From the NCBI GenBank assembly GCA_035079385.1, contig JAVHKY010000075.1, positions 1 through 64,000 of the forward strand: a DNA stretch of 64,000 nucleotides, read 5' to 3'. Below, in pieces: positions 24,401 to 32,437 of this stretch (its first letter is position 1; each line of letters begins with the position of its first letter). A program made the translations under genes and the position numbers. The DNA is from Aspidiotus rigidus. Its lineage: Eukaryota > Arthropoda > Insecta > Hemiptera > Diaspididae. The notes beneath the pieces were generated by a model that ran no database searches, had not been told where the DNA came from, and saw only the letters and a list, made by a program, of their open reading frames with translations.

Positions 24401-24520
24401 CACCCCAGCGAGTGCGCCATCTGCTTGAGCCGAACTGCCTTTACACTGCGAATATCTCTCGCATAATTTTATCACCGACAGAACAGTCTTACCGTACGAT
24501 TCCACATCCTTTTGTATAAC
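9384..24520 (-). CDS. klar: Klarsicht/nesprin-like gene, multi-exon, partial (gene span)
   Basis: Ten clear exons and one probable one, all minus strand, with GT donors and AG acceptors: 24520-24281, 18305-18252 (probable), 16238-16128, 13005-12755, 12677-12218, 12141-11965, 11894-11628, 11549-11127, 11038-10871, 10786-10628 and 9495-9384. Phases agree at every junction, including one codon split 2+1 between 12755 and 12677, giving about 807 codons without a stop. The first exon is helical and rich in Trp/Cys/Leu (WEHRWHLLCLKCLEWQCYIE), as in a spectrin-type repeat; the middle is acidic and Ser-rich; later exons carry FGDDYRKYIDSHSDCASS. I recall similar segments in insect Klarsicht, an outer-nuclear-membrane KASH protein linking nuclei and lipid droplets to microtubule motors. 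That identity is recollection, not a search. No start codon or KASH anchor is visible, so both ends lie elsewhere. A different nesprin-like protein is the alternative. Confidence 0.68.
9695..9975. repeat. Tandem duplication of about 138 bp in a klar-like intron
   Basis: Two adjacent diverged copies, each with aacaaaggttgaga, cgtttaaaaacctaac and aatttaaaaaattatgcagg, within the intron between the exons at 10628 and 9495. Confidence 0.65.
10381..10474. repeat. Short hairpin MITE in a klar-like intron
   Basis: attgaagccttcttttcaaa aagggcgta pairs with tacgcctttcttgaaaagaa gggctcaatt around a 33-base loop. No coding capacity. Confidence 0.55.
10628..10786 (-). CDS. klar: klar-like exon, helical
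   Basis: 53 codons, phase 0 at both ends. Acceptor gtgatttttgcag, donor gtgagtat. It starts TGEESSPPDSDSDLEDVRKL and continues as a predicted helix (LLQRSHAQLCCSQQLFAKQ), ending in a Cys/Ser/Phe-rich stretch. The acidic start followed by helix fits the edge of a coiled or spectrin-like repeat. Confidence 0.82.
10871..11038 (-). CDS. klar: klar-like exon with conserved FGDDYRKYIDSHSDC motif
   Basis: 56 codons, phase 0 at both ends. Acceptor cttattgtttcgcag, donor gtgagtat. It encodes ERYVSEAYSEEPVDVDQVKK, then LTEFGDDYRKYIDSHSDCAS and FTRRSQRIFGRYNFT. The aromatic/acidic core looks like a conserved spectrin-like helix pair rather than a linker, and is the second family signature after the exon at 24.3 kb. 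Confidence 0.85.
11127..11549 (-). CDS. klar: klar-like exon, Ser-rich with conserved WDDFQ end
   Basis: 141 codons, phase 0 at both ends. Acceptor ttcgtgacacag; the donor is gttggttt, weaker than the others. It encodes a Ser/Arg/Leu-rich linker and ends STEEQLSSFSENAWDDFQ, running straight into ERYVSEAYSEEP of the next exon. The joined WDDFQ-ERYVSE segment is one reason for the Klarsicht call. No transmembrane segment. Confidence 0.82.
11628..11894 (-). CDS. klar: klar-like exon, basic segment
   Basis: 89 codons, phase 0 at both ends. Acceptor ttgttcgtcttttag, donor gtaagtca after AGTATTTTG. It starts VVFRNKSGSRKCRPFSTSEL and ends with a basic patch SLRRRKVKHRRRSIL, which could bind nucleic acid or serve as a nuclear-localisation signal (inference). 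The region between is Ser/Thr-rich. Confidence 0.8.
11965..12141 (-). CDS. klar: klar-like exon, acidic/Ser-rich
   Basis: 59 codons, phase 0 at both ends. Acceptor gtacgatttgtatag, donor gtaggttt. It encodes TVSVGDSCDASSEYTTEDDD, then a Cys/Asp/Ser-rich stretch and a VNEFVSIVEAPK end. Looks disordered; no catalytic or membrane motif. Confidence 0.78.
12218..12677 (-). CDS. klar: klar-like exon, acidic then basic linker
   Basis: 460 bases: one base completing the split codon, then 153 codons. Acceptor cttttcttctcag, donor gtaagtag after AATACG. The N-terminal third is strongly acidic (HEDTDPEQDP, SDDDSSEDEW). The middle has a charged helix (FYKDLRDQSKKVLDSEKPEP) and the end a basic stretch (TPKRATRKKCSSTSAKIRH) then EQVREWLRKCQQTGDYNT. 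Probably a disordered linker between helical modules. There is no in-frame ATG upstream of the helix, consistent with an internal exon. Confidence 0.82.
12755..13005 (-). CDS. klar: klar-like exon
   Basis: 83 codons plus 2 bases. Acceptor ttcttgccaacag, donor gtaagttt after AACAC. It starts HENIHSCDLMDLGDSMLMAT and ends with a short amphipathic helix (NENFRDALRNLPIETLSKMI). The last two bases (AC) complete a Thr codon with the first A of the next exon, a junction that strongly supports both exons. Confidence 0.82.
13436..13833. mobile_element. 398-bp TA-flanked MITE (TIR GACCGATTCC)
   Basis: Starts TA-gaccgattccacgtgacgt and ends with the inverted acgttactgtggaatcggtc-TA. The internal modules gaatgcttgttctctgctgc and gatcgaaacgttccct are shared with the copy at 60331-60793. 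A duplicated TA target points to Tc1/mariner-type mobilisation. Lies in a klar-like intron. Confidence 0.7.
13934..14071. mobile_element. End fragment of a hAT-like element (CAGAGTATTG)
   Basis: cagagtattgtagcc matches the TIR of the intact element at 59540-60094. No partner end found; a larger hAT is inserted directly beyond it at 14072. Confidence 0.4.
14163..14993. mobile_element. Second hAT-like element nested in the first
   Basis: TIR cagggcttg/caagccctg, flanked by ccgatagt (14155-14162) and ccgacaat (14994-15001), an 8-bp duplication with two mismatches. Rich in repeats of the ggttaacggtcaa type, its likely subterminal binding repeats. Non-coding. Contains the 14200-14682 element. Confidence 0.75.
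14200..14682. mobile_element. Third-level nested MITE, TSD GTTAATGG
   Basis: TIR cacggtacattatagaggta ttgacac, duplications gttaatgg at 14192-14199 and 14683-14690. The right TIR is present twice in tandem (14629-14655, 14656-14681). The 8-bp duplication suggests hAT-type mobilisation. No transposase. Confidence 0.75.
15403..16127. other. Intron sequence, nothing recognised
   Basis: Between the nested hAT and the exon at 16128. Short open frames on the minus strand (15718-15959) lack a family match and flanking splice sites. Confidence 0.4.
16128..16238 (-). CDS. klar: klar-like exon, acidic/charged linker
   Basis: 37 codons, phase 0 at both ends. Acceptor gattttattgtttcag, donor gtgagtat. 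It begins NFDDAGAESDDEQPASKHRR and then has a short LNGYIENLNISPLSTPK tail. The basic KHRR follows an acidic run, and the tail has S/T-P sites. No domain is recognised; it is placed in the gene by phase, strand and splice quality. Confidence 0.75.
16940..17225 (-). pseudogene. LTR-retrotransposon integrase relic
   Basis: The minus-strand frame from about 17220 reads VPSDNARLLSSNLWIQFSHK, then YDIKPNITATYNPQSNPTKK and RCLNEKVRIHLI. This is the gypsy/BEL-type integrase core pattern: Asp in SDN, then Y-N-P-Q-S-N-P and the position of the third catalytic acid, where Lys replaces the usual Glu (TKK for the usual E-R). Only about 90 codons remain, with no LTRs seen. A decayed fragment in a klar-like intron. 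Confidence 0.7.
17226..18251. other. Intron sequence, nothing recognised
   Basis: A few open frames of 70-80 codons (17380-17604, 17624-17863, minus) may be decayed retroelement sequence next to the integrase relic, but no motif supports it. Confidence 0.35.
18252..18305 (-). CDS. klar: Probable klar-like micro-exon
   Basis: 54 bases (18 codons), open and phase 0 at both ends, between an acceptor ending gatattttgtag and a donor gtaaaat. It encodes VYRAVEQNSCFEKTPQQG. It falls between the exons at 24281 and 16238, which are themselves phase 0, so it could be included or skipped without a frame change. The donor is only moderate and the exon is short, so this is an inference from splice sites and phase. 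Confidence 0.45.
18306..19735. other. Intron sequence with a local duplication
   Basis: No exon recognised. Similar segments near 19130-19180 and 19375-19430 (gtagataaattctttc, aaaacactt-type) suggest a diverged direct duplication. A short TA run lies near 18980. Confidence 0.35.
19736..20081. mobile_element. 346-bp foldback element
   Basis: Arms of about 130 bp: tgttacaaagattctattac gtgattcttggatacttttc is inverted at the right end (ccaagaatcacgtaatagaa tctttgtaaca). The arms also share cgaatccgttgtc and a-cgtgattac motifs. The centre is CpG-rich (cgcgcgtcgtcgcgaa). Arms look 90% or more identical, so it is recent. Confidence 0.75.
20998..21322. mobile_element. Minisatellite-core element, copy 1 (small)
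   Basis: Starts acgacggtttccttcataaa and ends ccatagaacaggttccctgt ta. Sub-terminal inverted repeats cagggaacctgtttt/agaacaggttccctg. The core holds only about two units of the cgaaatttttccaagt-type minisatellite. Family members: 36357, 38147, 43669 and 47193. Confidence 0.75.
21736..23033. mobile_element. 1.3-kb long-TIR element
   Basis: Arms of about 160 bp (21736-21900 and 22870-23033) share gaaacattgga, ttgatttacccatttaaatt, ccattgaaaccc-like and cgtgttttatggg segments in inverted order. The inner part of each arm resembles the 3' end of the minisatellite-core family (cataaaacacgtcccctgtt). The interior has degenerate minisatellite units and gagcc/ggctc repeats. No coding. Confidence 0.65.
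23053..23104. repeat. Short inverted repeat, GCTGACAAGCC family
   Basis: gctgacaagccaa at 23053 and ttggcttgtcgacac at 23089 are inverted; similar ends flank the element at 53673-53975. Probably a deletion derivative. Confidence 0.35.
23762..24074. mobile_element. About 313-bp MITE
   Basis: Terminal inverted repeats: agagatgcatctaccaaatt tgatgcatgttcattgcgac at the left and gtcgccatgaacatgcatca agtttgttacatgcacctct at the right. The interior contains an unrelated open frame (23789-23995) not called as a gene. Confidence 0.65.
24281..24520 (-). CDS. klar: klar-like exon: spectrin-repeat-like segment
   Basis: 80 codons, phase 0 at both ends. Acceptor tgttgatgttgtag, donor gtaagtcg after ACAGAG. 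It starts VIQKDVESYGKTVLSVIKLC, passes through a Ser/Ala/Gly linker, and ends with a helix containing RWEHRWHLLCLKCLEWQCYI then EDQINNLRTE. Heptad-like hydrophobic spacing and paired Trp residues fit a spectrin-type repeat; this is the strongest family signature in the window. Exons further 5' must exist at higher coordinates, but I could not find them. Confidence 0.85.
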
Positions 24521-25675
24521 CTACAACATCAACGAGCACACAAAACTATTATTTATCTAACAAAGAACGTCTAACTTAATCTAATCGATCTACAAACTAA
24601 AAACTTGAATTAAGTAAACAATTGCAATCGCAAATCTCGTTCGCCATTGTCGAGAAAAACGACGATCTTGACCGCAAACAAGTGTGTAGGTAAACTTTGC
24701 GAAACATCAGAAAATGATGAATCATTCTTATAACGCCGAATGCAAATTCGTGTCAACATCGATCGAGAATTTCTCATCATTACCTACAGCGATGCATACA
24801 ATCGAGATTTGAACAATCTGCCTGGACGATGAACCAGGGATATATTTACTCTCGGATTGACGGGATGAATGTACGCGGGGTTTTTGGCGGTAATTTAATA
24901 ACGATGGTAGTTAATGTATGCAATTCAAACGCGCTATTAAACAGCGAGTAATGAACTATGATTAGAAGTGCAGGACTATTTCACGGGCGAGTATTCAATT
25001 TCCGAGTGGGAGAACTTCATCCTATATAGCGACTAAACGACCATACAGTTTATATATACGATTCGGTCATGACTCGGCGACAAACTAATGACGGTACATT
25101 TGATGAGAAACATCAACAATGACTATGAAACAGAAAACTTGTATGCGTACATTTCTTGCAACCTCACAACATTAGCACGGTTATAAAATTTAAAAAAATA
25201 TTTCAATCGAACTGGTTTAGGAGAATTAACGATTTACGTAGAGCGATATACGTTTGGAAAGAACTCATGCAGATCATCATCATCAATGTGACGCGTTTCC
25301 TATTTTGTATTAATTTCCATCTATTGAAGTCGACGATTGTGTCAGCCACAAAGCATGGACGCGATGAAAGTAAGTCAGTAGACTACTGAGGAATCGGTCC
25401 ACAATTTCAAACATTCCAATTCGGGGAACGGCAATTGATTTCGGATCCCTAGGAAACTCCATTATCTCACACATTTGACTAACATATGGTGCAAGTATAA
25501 TTGTAGAGCTTCCGGGTAAGAAAATTTCCTGGAAAGTTTATACAAGCTTCCCCTTGAACCTTTATATTTACATAACCGCAATCCAACATGAAATATCCTG
25601 CAAGCCACACCACCTCGGACAAATTCAAGACGTATAGGGTTGTTGAGTATAAAGGTTTCATAAATCATCACGTAT
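24521..25675. other. Upstream intron or 5' flank, nothing recognised
   Basis: Non-repetitive A+T-rich sequence between the first visible klar-like exon and a LINE. The next 5' exon was not found. Confidence 0.4.
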
Positions 25676-25689
25676 TATAAATTGCAAAT

Positions 25690-26718
25690 CTAAAAAACGC
25701 CTCTCCCGGACTGGACAACATACACGCTGCCATGCTAAAAAACCTTCATCCCAACTCACTTTCCTATCTCCTTTCCCTTTTCAACTCTATCTTTGCTCAT
25801 AATACCTACCCACATTTTTGGAAAACAGTCATCATCCTTCCCATCCTGAAACCCGGCTCAGACCCCCTCCTTCCGGCATCATACCGCCCCATAGCATTAT
25901 CTAGTGTCCTCGGCAAACTATTCCAAAAAGTACTCAACAAAAGACTTCTTTGGTATCTAGAATCAAATAATCTTCTCTCATCCTTCCAATACGGCTTTAG
26001 AAAAGGGCGAAACACCACCCAATCTCTAGTTGATCTTCAATCACAAATTAATAACTCTACACTTCAAAAATCCTGTCTTTACTCCATCTTTTTTGATCTC
26101 CAAGAAGCCTTCCCCCGGGTTTGGAGACACCTCATCGCAAACAAATTACACGAAATTGGCCTCCGAGGCAATCTCCTTAAGATACTCGAGAGTTTCCTTC
26201 ATGACAGAACATTAATAGTACGAATTCAAAATATAACCTCTCCCCCTCTCCCTGTACAAAATGGTGTACCCCAGGGAGAAGTATTTAGTGTCCTACTCTT
26301 CCTCATAACCATCAACGACATTACAAAACTTGTTAACCTTACGCAACGTCTTTTTGCTGACGACTTCACCATTTCCATCTGTTCTTCAAACCCTCAACGA
26401 GCCCACAGACTTCTACAGATAACACCAAATCTAATCACTGCCTGGACATCAAAAAATGGCTTCAAATTTTCTACTTCTAAAACCTACTTGGTGATTTTTA
26501 AAAAAAGACGCCCTATACCCTACTTTCAACCTCTTTTCCTACAAAATTTCGTAATTCCATTCCGCGATTCTGCTAAACTTCTCGGCCTCCATTTTGATCA
26601 GAAACTTTCCTGGACCCCCCATATCAAATATTTAAAAGCAAAATGTATACGTGCCTTAAACGTCATTAAATTCGTATCGGATGCTCCAGAAAATTACTAC
26701 TACAACTCTACAAAAGTC
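25690..26718 (+). pseudogene. LINE reverse transcriptase, 3' part broken by insertion
   Basis: About 340 codons of RT. Motifs in order: PILKPGSDPLLPASYRPIAL (palm entry), FRKGRNTTQ, motif A FFDLQEAFPRVW with catalytic Asp, motif B NGVPQGEVFSVLLF (the usual S and P replaced by E and V), motif C RLFADDFT with both catalytic Asp, then thumb LGLHFDQKLSWTPHI. The N-terminal endonuclease is missing by 5' truncation. The frame ends at the insertion; the thumb resumes after 27700 in another frame (YKSLIRSILDYGA). Dead copy. Confidence 0.88.
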
Positions 26719-27288
26719 TTCAAGTCTTATCCCTATGTCTGGAATCAATTTAGCCGTTCTCCTACCTGTCTTTTCTTTTTCATATTGCTCCTGCCAATTT
26801 TTAATTGTATCTAATCTTATTGTTTTTATGCTTTCTACCATTTCTTTTTTCGTTATTTTATTTTCTTTGGATTTAATTTTTAATGTTTTTATTTTGTTAG
26901 TTTGGCTTAATTGCAAATCAATTGGGGTTATTCCAGCTATAACGTGTGAGGCTGTATGAGATACTGTTCTGTATGCTGAAATTATTCCTATTAATACTGT
27001 CCTTTGGAGTAATTTTAGTTTCTTAATCTCAGTATTCCTAAGTTTCTCAAAATAAGCAAGGGAGCCATATTCTATTATTGAGGGAATGCTTAAATTCTGA
27101 TGATGATCCGGATCACACCTTTATAAAATGCAAAAACTTTGATCGTATCAGGGGGGATGCTAAAATAACTACACAGGAATTGGGACAGTGCCTGCAGAAC
27201 GGGGAATGCCACCAAAAATTGGATGGATATATAAGAAAGATATTAAAAACCAAAAAAGAAATCAAATAGACTGAGAGGAGAAGGAAGG

Positions 27289-27307
27289 AAAAAAAAAAAA
27301 TAATAAA

Positions 27308-27356
<49 letters not shown>

Positions 27357-27520
27357 TAATAAAATAATAATAATAAAATAATAATAATAAAAAAATAAAA
27401 ATAAATAAATAAATAAAATAAAATAAAAAATAAAATAAAAATAAATAAATAAATTAAATTAAATTAAATTAATAAATAGATAAGATAATAAAATAAGTAA
27501 AATTAAATAAAAACAGAAGT
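27289..27520. repeat. AAT/AAATA microsatellite in LINE 3' UTR
   Basis: Imperfect runs of aat, aaata and aaatt units over about 230 bp, between the stop codon of the R1-like element and its terminal stem-loop. Confidence 0.85.
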
Positions 27521-27577
27521 CATACCCTCTTTCAATAGGTAGAGTTAAGTATAGTTATACAGTGTATTTCGAACTCG

Positions 27578-27628
27578 TCATGAGAGGGGTGGGGAAAAAC
27601 CATGGTAAAACCCACCCAACTCTCATGA
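27578..27628 (+). other. Stem-loop in R1-like LINE 3' UTR
   Basis: tcatgagaggggtggg pairs with cccacccaactctcatga around a short A-rich loop, about 55 bases before the poly(A). LINE RTs are known to recognise 3' UTR structures in some clades; this role is inferred. Confidence 0.5.
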
Positions 27629-27700
27629 CTAAATGTAATGTTTAAATTTAAATAAATAAATTAATTAAAAAAAAAAAAAAAAAAACTCTACAAAAGTCTT

Positions 27701-28979
27701 ATTCGATCTATATTAGATTACGGGGCATCAACATACAATTTAACCAACAAATCTGTTCTCTCGTTAATTGATACCATTCAAACCTCCTCCTTGAGAATGG
27801 CCTTAGGTGCCTACCGCACAAGCCCCAAACTTAGTTTATGTGCAGAAGCCGCTGAACCTCCACTCTCCTTTAGCAGACTCATCCTCACTTCTAATTTCTT
27901 ATCCTCTGTCTTCCAATTCCCTGATCTTCTTATTTATAACTCAATCTTTCTACAAAACACTCAACCCTTTTCGACTCACAATAAACATATCCTTCTCCAA
28001 TTCAATCACTCCCTCAATAAGCCATTTCAAGCAAATCCTTTGCATTACCTCCCCACCTTGGACGCTCCCTGAACCAAACATACGTCTTGACCTCATACAA
28101 TTCCCTAAATCTAACAACAACATGATTATCGAAAACATCCGACAGATGATACAAGAATATCCGGATTACACAATTTGCCTTTCAGACGGATCTAAAAAAT
28201 TGAATAAGACTGCTTACGCTTATTCCATAAATGGATGCCTTACTTCTCACCGTATACGCAACATTGCATCCATATTCACAGCTGAACTGATGGCTATATT
28301 CTCCTGCCTTTCTCATCTCTCCCAACTCCCTCCAAATGGCAACTTCCTTCTCCTCACTGACTCACTTTCTTCTTTACACTCCATACCAGACACGTATAGC
28401 ACTCACCCCCTTATTCAACGTATTCACCTCACACTACTTATCCTTAAGTCAATCAACACCCAAATCACATTCATATGGATCCCTGGTCATATCAATCTTC
28501 CAGAACATGATGCAGTCGACAGAGCCGCCAAAAACGCCACTTCCTTAACTAAAATAACCGATTTCACCCGTTTACCTGTCTCCGATTACAAAAATCACTA
28601 CCGTCTTCTCGTCCTTCAAAAATGGAAAACATTCTGGAAAAACCAAACGACTAACAAACTTCACAGTATTAAACGAACTCCCGTACCCTGGTCCTCCACT
28701 TTAAGAAATAATAGACGTGAAGCGGTTGTTCTCACTCGTCTAAGAATTGGTCATACTCGTATCACACATTCCTACCTCATCAACCCCGATCTTCTAGCTC
28801 CCCCATCCTGTCCTTACTGCGAAGAAGAGACTTTAACAGTCAAACACCTGTCTTCTTTTCCTGTCCGCTCTTCCCTAAATGTACCCTCCTCCCACTCTCA
28901 AGCATTAATAAATAATTCAGACACAATAACCTCCTCCCTCCAATACATACGCCTCACCCAATTTTACTCCTCCATATAA
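27701..28979 (+). pseudogene. LINE thumb, RNase H and C-terminal region
   Basis: Continues the RT thumb (SILDYGASTYNLTNKSVLSL, then LRMALGAYRTSP). A frameshift follows between about 27900 and 28070. RNase H: LSDGSKKLNKTAYAYSI (first Asp), FTAELMAI (Glu), LLTDSLSSLHSI (second Asp), WIPGHINLPEHDAVDRAAK (His and last Asp), so all the expected catalytic positions remain. The tail has CPYCEEETLTVKHLSSFP, a degraded C-C-H-C motif. Stop near 28979. Confidence 0.88.
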
Positions 28980-29185
28980 AATAAAAAAAAAAACAATTTT
29001 ATATATATCAATAAATATATATTATACACATATAAAAGTAATAATTCGCACACTATTACCATCACCATATTCATCCCTAACTCATCATGTCAAGATGTAA
29101 ATTACACCTATACTTATATGTAATATTCGTTGAGCTAATAGCCCGGTTGTGTTGCTTAAATGCTGGTTAAAATAAATAAAGAAAA

Positions 29186-31068
29186 AAGAAGAATGGATCA
29201 AAAGGTTAGTCGGTCATGGGTCCTATTACACTGACTGTGCAGATCATCATATATAATGGCAATATGACTGCAGGGTTTGTTACATGAGGAAGCACTTACA
29301 CCAAAATCAACATTCAAAAATTCTTCATCTCGAGGCAAGTAATATTGCGTAAAAGCTCAGCAAATAGTATTTAAGAAAAAAACCATAAAACATCACACTT
29401 TCACTGCGTAAAATCTCACCAACTACATTCATATCTGCATCATATTCATCTCATACTTGGGGCGATGCGATTCAAAATTACAAGTTTACGCCCGTAATAT
29501 CATTGAACGTGAATTCAAAACTTCTGTCAGTGCATATATATTACTACTTACAAAAGGAAGCTGCGAGTATGAATCTAAAAGTCTGAACAGATAAGTCTGC
29601 GTTAGCTTTGAAATTTAAAATTACTTTTATCCAATGCGCTGCAAACTAAAATATATCATTTTTTCTCTCGACCTCTAGAAAAACGAGGAATAATATCCGT
29701 ATTAGCTGCATGATTTCGCTGACGGCGTGCATGATGGTATTCGACGACAGGCTGGCTGGCGAGCAGTAATGCCACGTTTGTTGATATCTATCTGCCGTTG
29801 TTATCAACTCGACCAACGTACATACATTTTACACGGAGGAAAAGCCGGCTCGATTAATATTATAATAAGATAGCCGTCGGCTTGATGCAGCACATGCTGC
29901 ATATTCACTACGTACATCAGTCTGTTTTCTAATTTAAATTCAATAAGAGAATCTTCCGATCTATGGGGTAGTTTTAACGAAGCACTCGCTAGAAAGAAAT
30001 TAAGGAGGATGAAAACAGAGTACCACAGTTGTTAGTCTTCGTGATCAGAATAACATACATCACAGTGAGTTGTGGGTAAGTAAAGAGCAAAGATAGACAG
30101 AGTTGACGAGTTTTAGAAGTGGATATTTTGCTGGATATCACTGGCGAATCTTCATTTTTTCGTTGGTACATCGTCATCTACTGCAGCTCCTTCCGCAGAA
30201 AGGGGGGACGGAGGGGCTGTTGCATGATGATTTTTTTTTTTTTTTACATGTAAAAATGTCTTTGGACTGTGGGTCGGGTTAGTCGGAAATTTGCGAGATG
30301 CTTTTTGTAAGACGCGTGACATCATCGATGACCTTGACCTAATTTAGGGGCTAGAAAATTTTACCGGAGGCGTATTATGACGTCATAAGTGACCTTGACC
30401 AACTTCAGGAAGAGCTATATAGGCGAACCTAGGTTAAAATCCTAGCCTTACAAATGGTACACAAGGCTTATATACTACAGGCTAAGAAATACCGATGACA
30501 AGGCGAACAAGCGGATCAAGAGTTAGCCCAGCCCACTCTTGGTATGTTTTAGTTATACCAGAAACTAGACTGATAAAGAACGGCCCCGTGTTCAAATTAT
30601 CCTCGGCGAATTTATGTCAATTTCTGCAGAATCTAAAAGATATAATTCTCTGTTTGATGACGTTATCGAGTGGACATTGTCTGAAGTAGCAATTTTCCTG
30701 TCCACACAGTTGCGAAAGAATAAAATGTCTTCGAGCGCAGAAGTATGTAATTAATGCGTCTCTTTAATTAAATGTGTTCGAAGACATTCTATTCTTTTAT
30801 CAGAACCATCGTCTGGAGCCTGGTCTTGGGCCAGACCAGGCACAGCCTCAGAAACGCCCAAAAAACAAATACATGCTCCAATGTTTTCCCATACAGTGAA
30901 AGAGATGATTTTCTCCAGTTCCTTTGAATTATTATTACTGCAGCTTGTGGTGCCATACAAAAGTGAACCATCACAATAAGGACCAAAAAAGAAAATGGTT
31001 AAATACATTCGAAACAAGCACAACAATTGTTTTCTAGAGCGATTAACTAGGCTGGGAAAGCGTATTGG
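29186..31068. other. No gene recognised
   Basis: Includes a T run near 30231-30245, two similar segments with gaccttgacc (30330, 30391), and a small hairpin at 30717-30796. No convincing exon. Confidence 0.4.
30717..30796. repeat. 80-bp hairpin
   Basis: agaataaaatgtcttcga at 30717 and tcgaagacattctattctt at 30778 form a stem of 17-19 bp around a loop of about 42 bases. Confidence 0.5.
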
Positions 31069-31335
31069 CTAGTTTTTCTGCAGCGGATGCGCAATAACGT
31101 GTGCAACCATGTTCAACAGCGCCCAGGGAAGCGCTGGTCCATGGGCCATACTAGAAAATAGGGGTTTTCGGTACCACGGGGGGGGGACAAACTTTTCTTT
31201 TTCAATAAAAGAAAATAAGGCCCCGAATAACACATCCACCTTCCCGTCCCTCACATCCTGTAATAAATTTTCTGTGGCACGTTCTAGCTCCCTGAAATCA
31301 ATGTTTTGCAAATATCTTGAAAAATTGGGCATCAA
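31069..31335 (-). CDS. Weak hypothetical ORF
   Basis: 88 codons from ATG, beginning MMPNFSRYLQNIDFRELERA, then TENLLQDVRDGKVDVLFGAL. The first half has a helical, charged composition that looks protein-like; the second half is disturbed by a run of C that gives PPP. It may be a relic of an unknown element. No flanking splice sites or polyadenylation signal; no family recognised. Confidence 0.2.
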   Translation of the reverse strand: MMPNFSRYLQNIDFRELERATENLLQDVRDGKVDVLFGALFSFIEKEKFVPPPWYRKPLFSSMAHGPALPWALLNMVAHVIAHPLQKN

Positions 31336-32137
31336 TCATGAAAAGTTTCAGATAAAAAATATTCCTCGTGAAATTTGTTATAGAAAATACCATTCAAACT
31401 TTGCTGCTTAAAAAGTTAGTCGAAAGTTGGGAAGTTTGGGAAAAAGTCAGCAATAAATATGTAAAAAATCATCGTCAAATTACAGAGAATTCTCGCCGAA
31501 ATGATGTACCTTTGCACAATCGCGAATTTATTGGAAGAATTTTTTCTTAAAAAAAAAATGAACACGTATCTAATGAGTAGTACTTTGACTTACTTTGTAG
31601 AAAATAATGTCCCTAACCACCTCCTATCCCAATCGTAATCGGGTGTAATATCTTTGAGAAGGCGGTAAAAGATTTCTTATTTCTGCCGAAAAAATGCAGA
31701 ATGGATTGAAATTTACTGTCGTTTTTTATTTTTCTGAAAAAATAAAATCATCATCAAACTCGTATGCCTTTCGGAGACGAGACGGACTCCTTAATTACAT
31801 TAATCAAGAAGCGCGGAGAACTTGTTTTATGGCTATATGAATATCGATAGAAGTTCCAACAACTTTATTTAGGTCTGGAAATTTCATTCAATTTCGACCA
31901 AAATTCTCTCGATTACCCACTTACGTCGCACGCAAAACTGTACAGTCGGATTTCATCCATTTTAGTCTCACGGCTCGAATGTAGATTTTACATTTCAAAC
32001 CTCGGACAACTGTGTGAATCGCGGAATTAGTCTAGAAACTTCATCTGGCCCAGTAATTCAGCATGCGTGCGTCGTCATCCACCCGCGTCATATCTAATCA
32101 TACGTGATGATATTAATATCCTCTTTCAGATGATTTA

Positions 32138-32437
32138 ATGATAAAAAAAAAACCTAAAGGAAGAAACCGAAGGAGGGTAGCTTCTAGAGATATTTCACTT
32201 CTGTATCAATTGATCGAAAAATTGAACTCCAACTCCGCATTGGTTGATCAAAAACTGATAGCAGACTCATTCACTCTATTGGAAAAGGCGAAAAAAGTTG
32301 ACGGACCTTACAAATTTTGGGACAGCAACGAGGGGCCTACTTGGATTTTAAAATTCCTCTATGTTTCCCTCTTGAACCTCGGAATCTTTCAAATTTCTTT
32401 CTTCATGTACGTAACTCCAAAAAGGAATTTGTCTTAG
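32138..32437 (+). CDS. Weak hypothetical ORF
   Basis: 99 codons starting MIKKKPKGRNRRRVASRDIS, with a basic N-terminus, a middle helix (LLYQLIEKLNSNSALVDQKL) and a hydrophobic C-terminal stretch (ILKFLYVSLLNLGIFQISFF). An AG acceptor (tcctctttcag) directly precedes it at 32119-32129 and a GTACGT donor falls near its end, so it could be an exon. No homology recognised; may be chance. Confidence 0.2.
   Translation: MIKKKPKGRNRRRVASRDISLLYQLIEKLNSNSALVDQKLIADSFTLLEKAKKVDGPYKFWDSNEGPTWILKFLYVSLLNLGIFQISFFMYVTPKRNLS

Larger units (their letters stand above)
26721..27683. mobile_element. R1-clade LINE insertion with inverted 5' part
   Basis: Flanked by the identical 17-bp aactctacaaaagtctt (26704-26720 and 27684-27700). 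Segment 26721 to about 27083 encodes, on the minus strand, an R1-type RT tail (IIEYGSLAYFEKL, AYRTVSHTASHVIAG, RRTAKLIPDIGIRLE). From about 27084 the plus strand encodes the element's C-terminus (DDDPDHTFIKCKNF through LDGYIRKILKTKKEIK), followed by a microsatellite-rich 3' UTR and poly(A). This is the pattern known as twin-primed inversion. Confidence 0.85.
25676..29185 (+). mobile_element. 5'-truncated LINE with RT and RNase H (I-like clade)
   Basis: Starts within the reverse transcriptase (kapGlDnI-type ASPGLDNIHAAML at about 25695). RT core to 26718, RNase H at 28160-28550, Cys-His-like tail near 28805-28850, then a 3' UTR ending aaataaataaagaaaaaa. An R1-clade LINE interrupts it at 26721-27683. 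RT together with RNase H suits the I/Loa/Outcast group. Frameshifts make it inactive. Confidence 0.85.
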
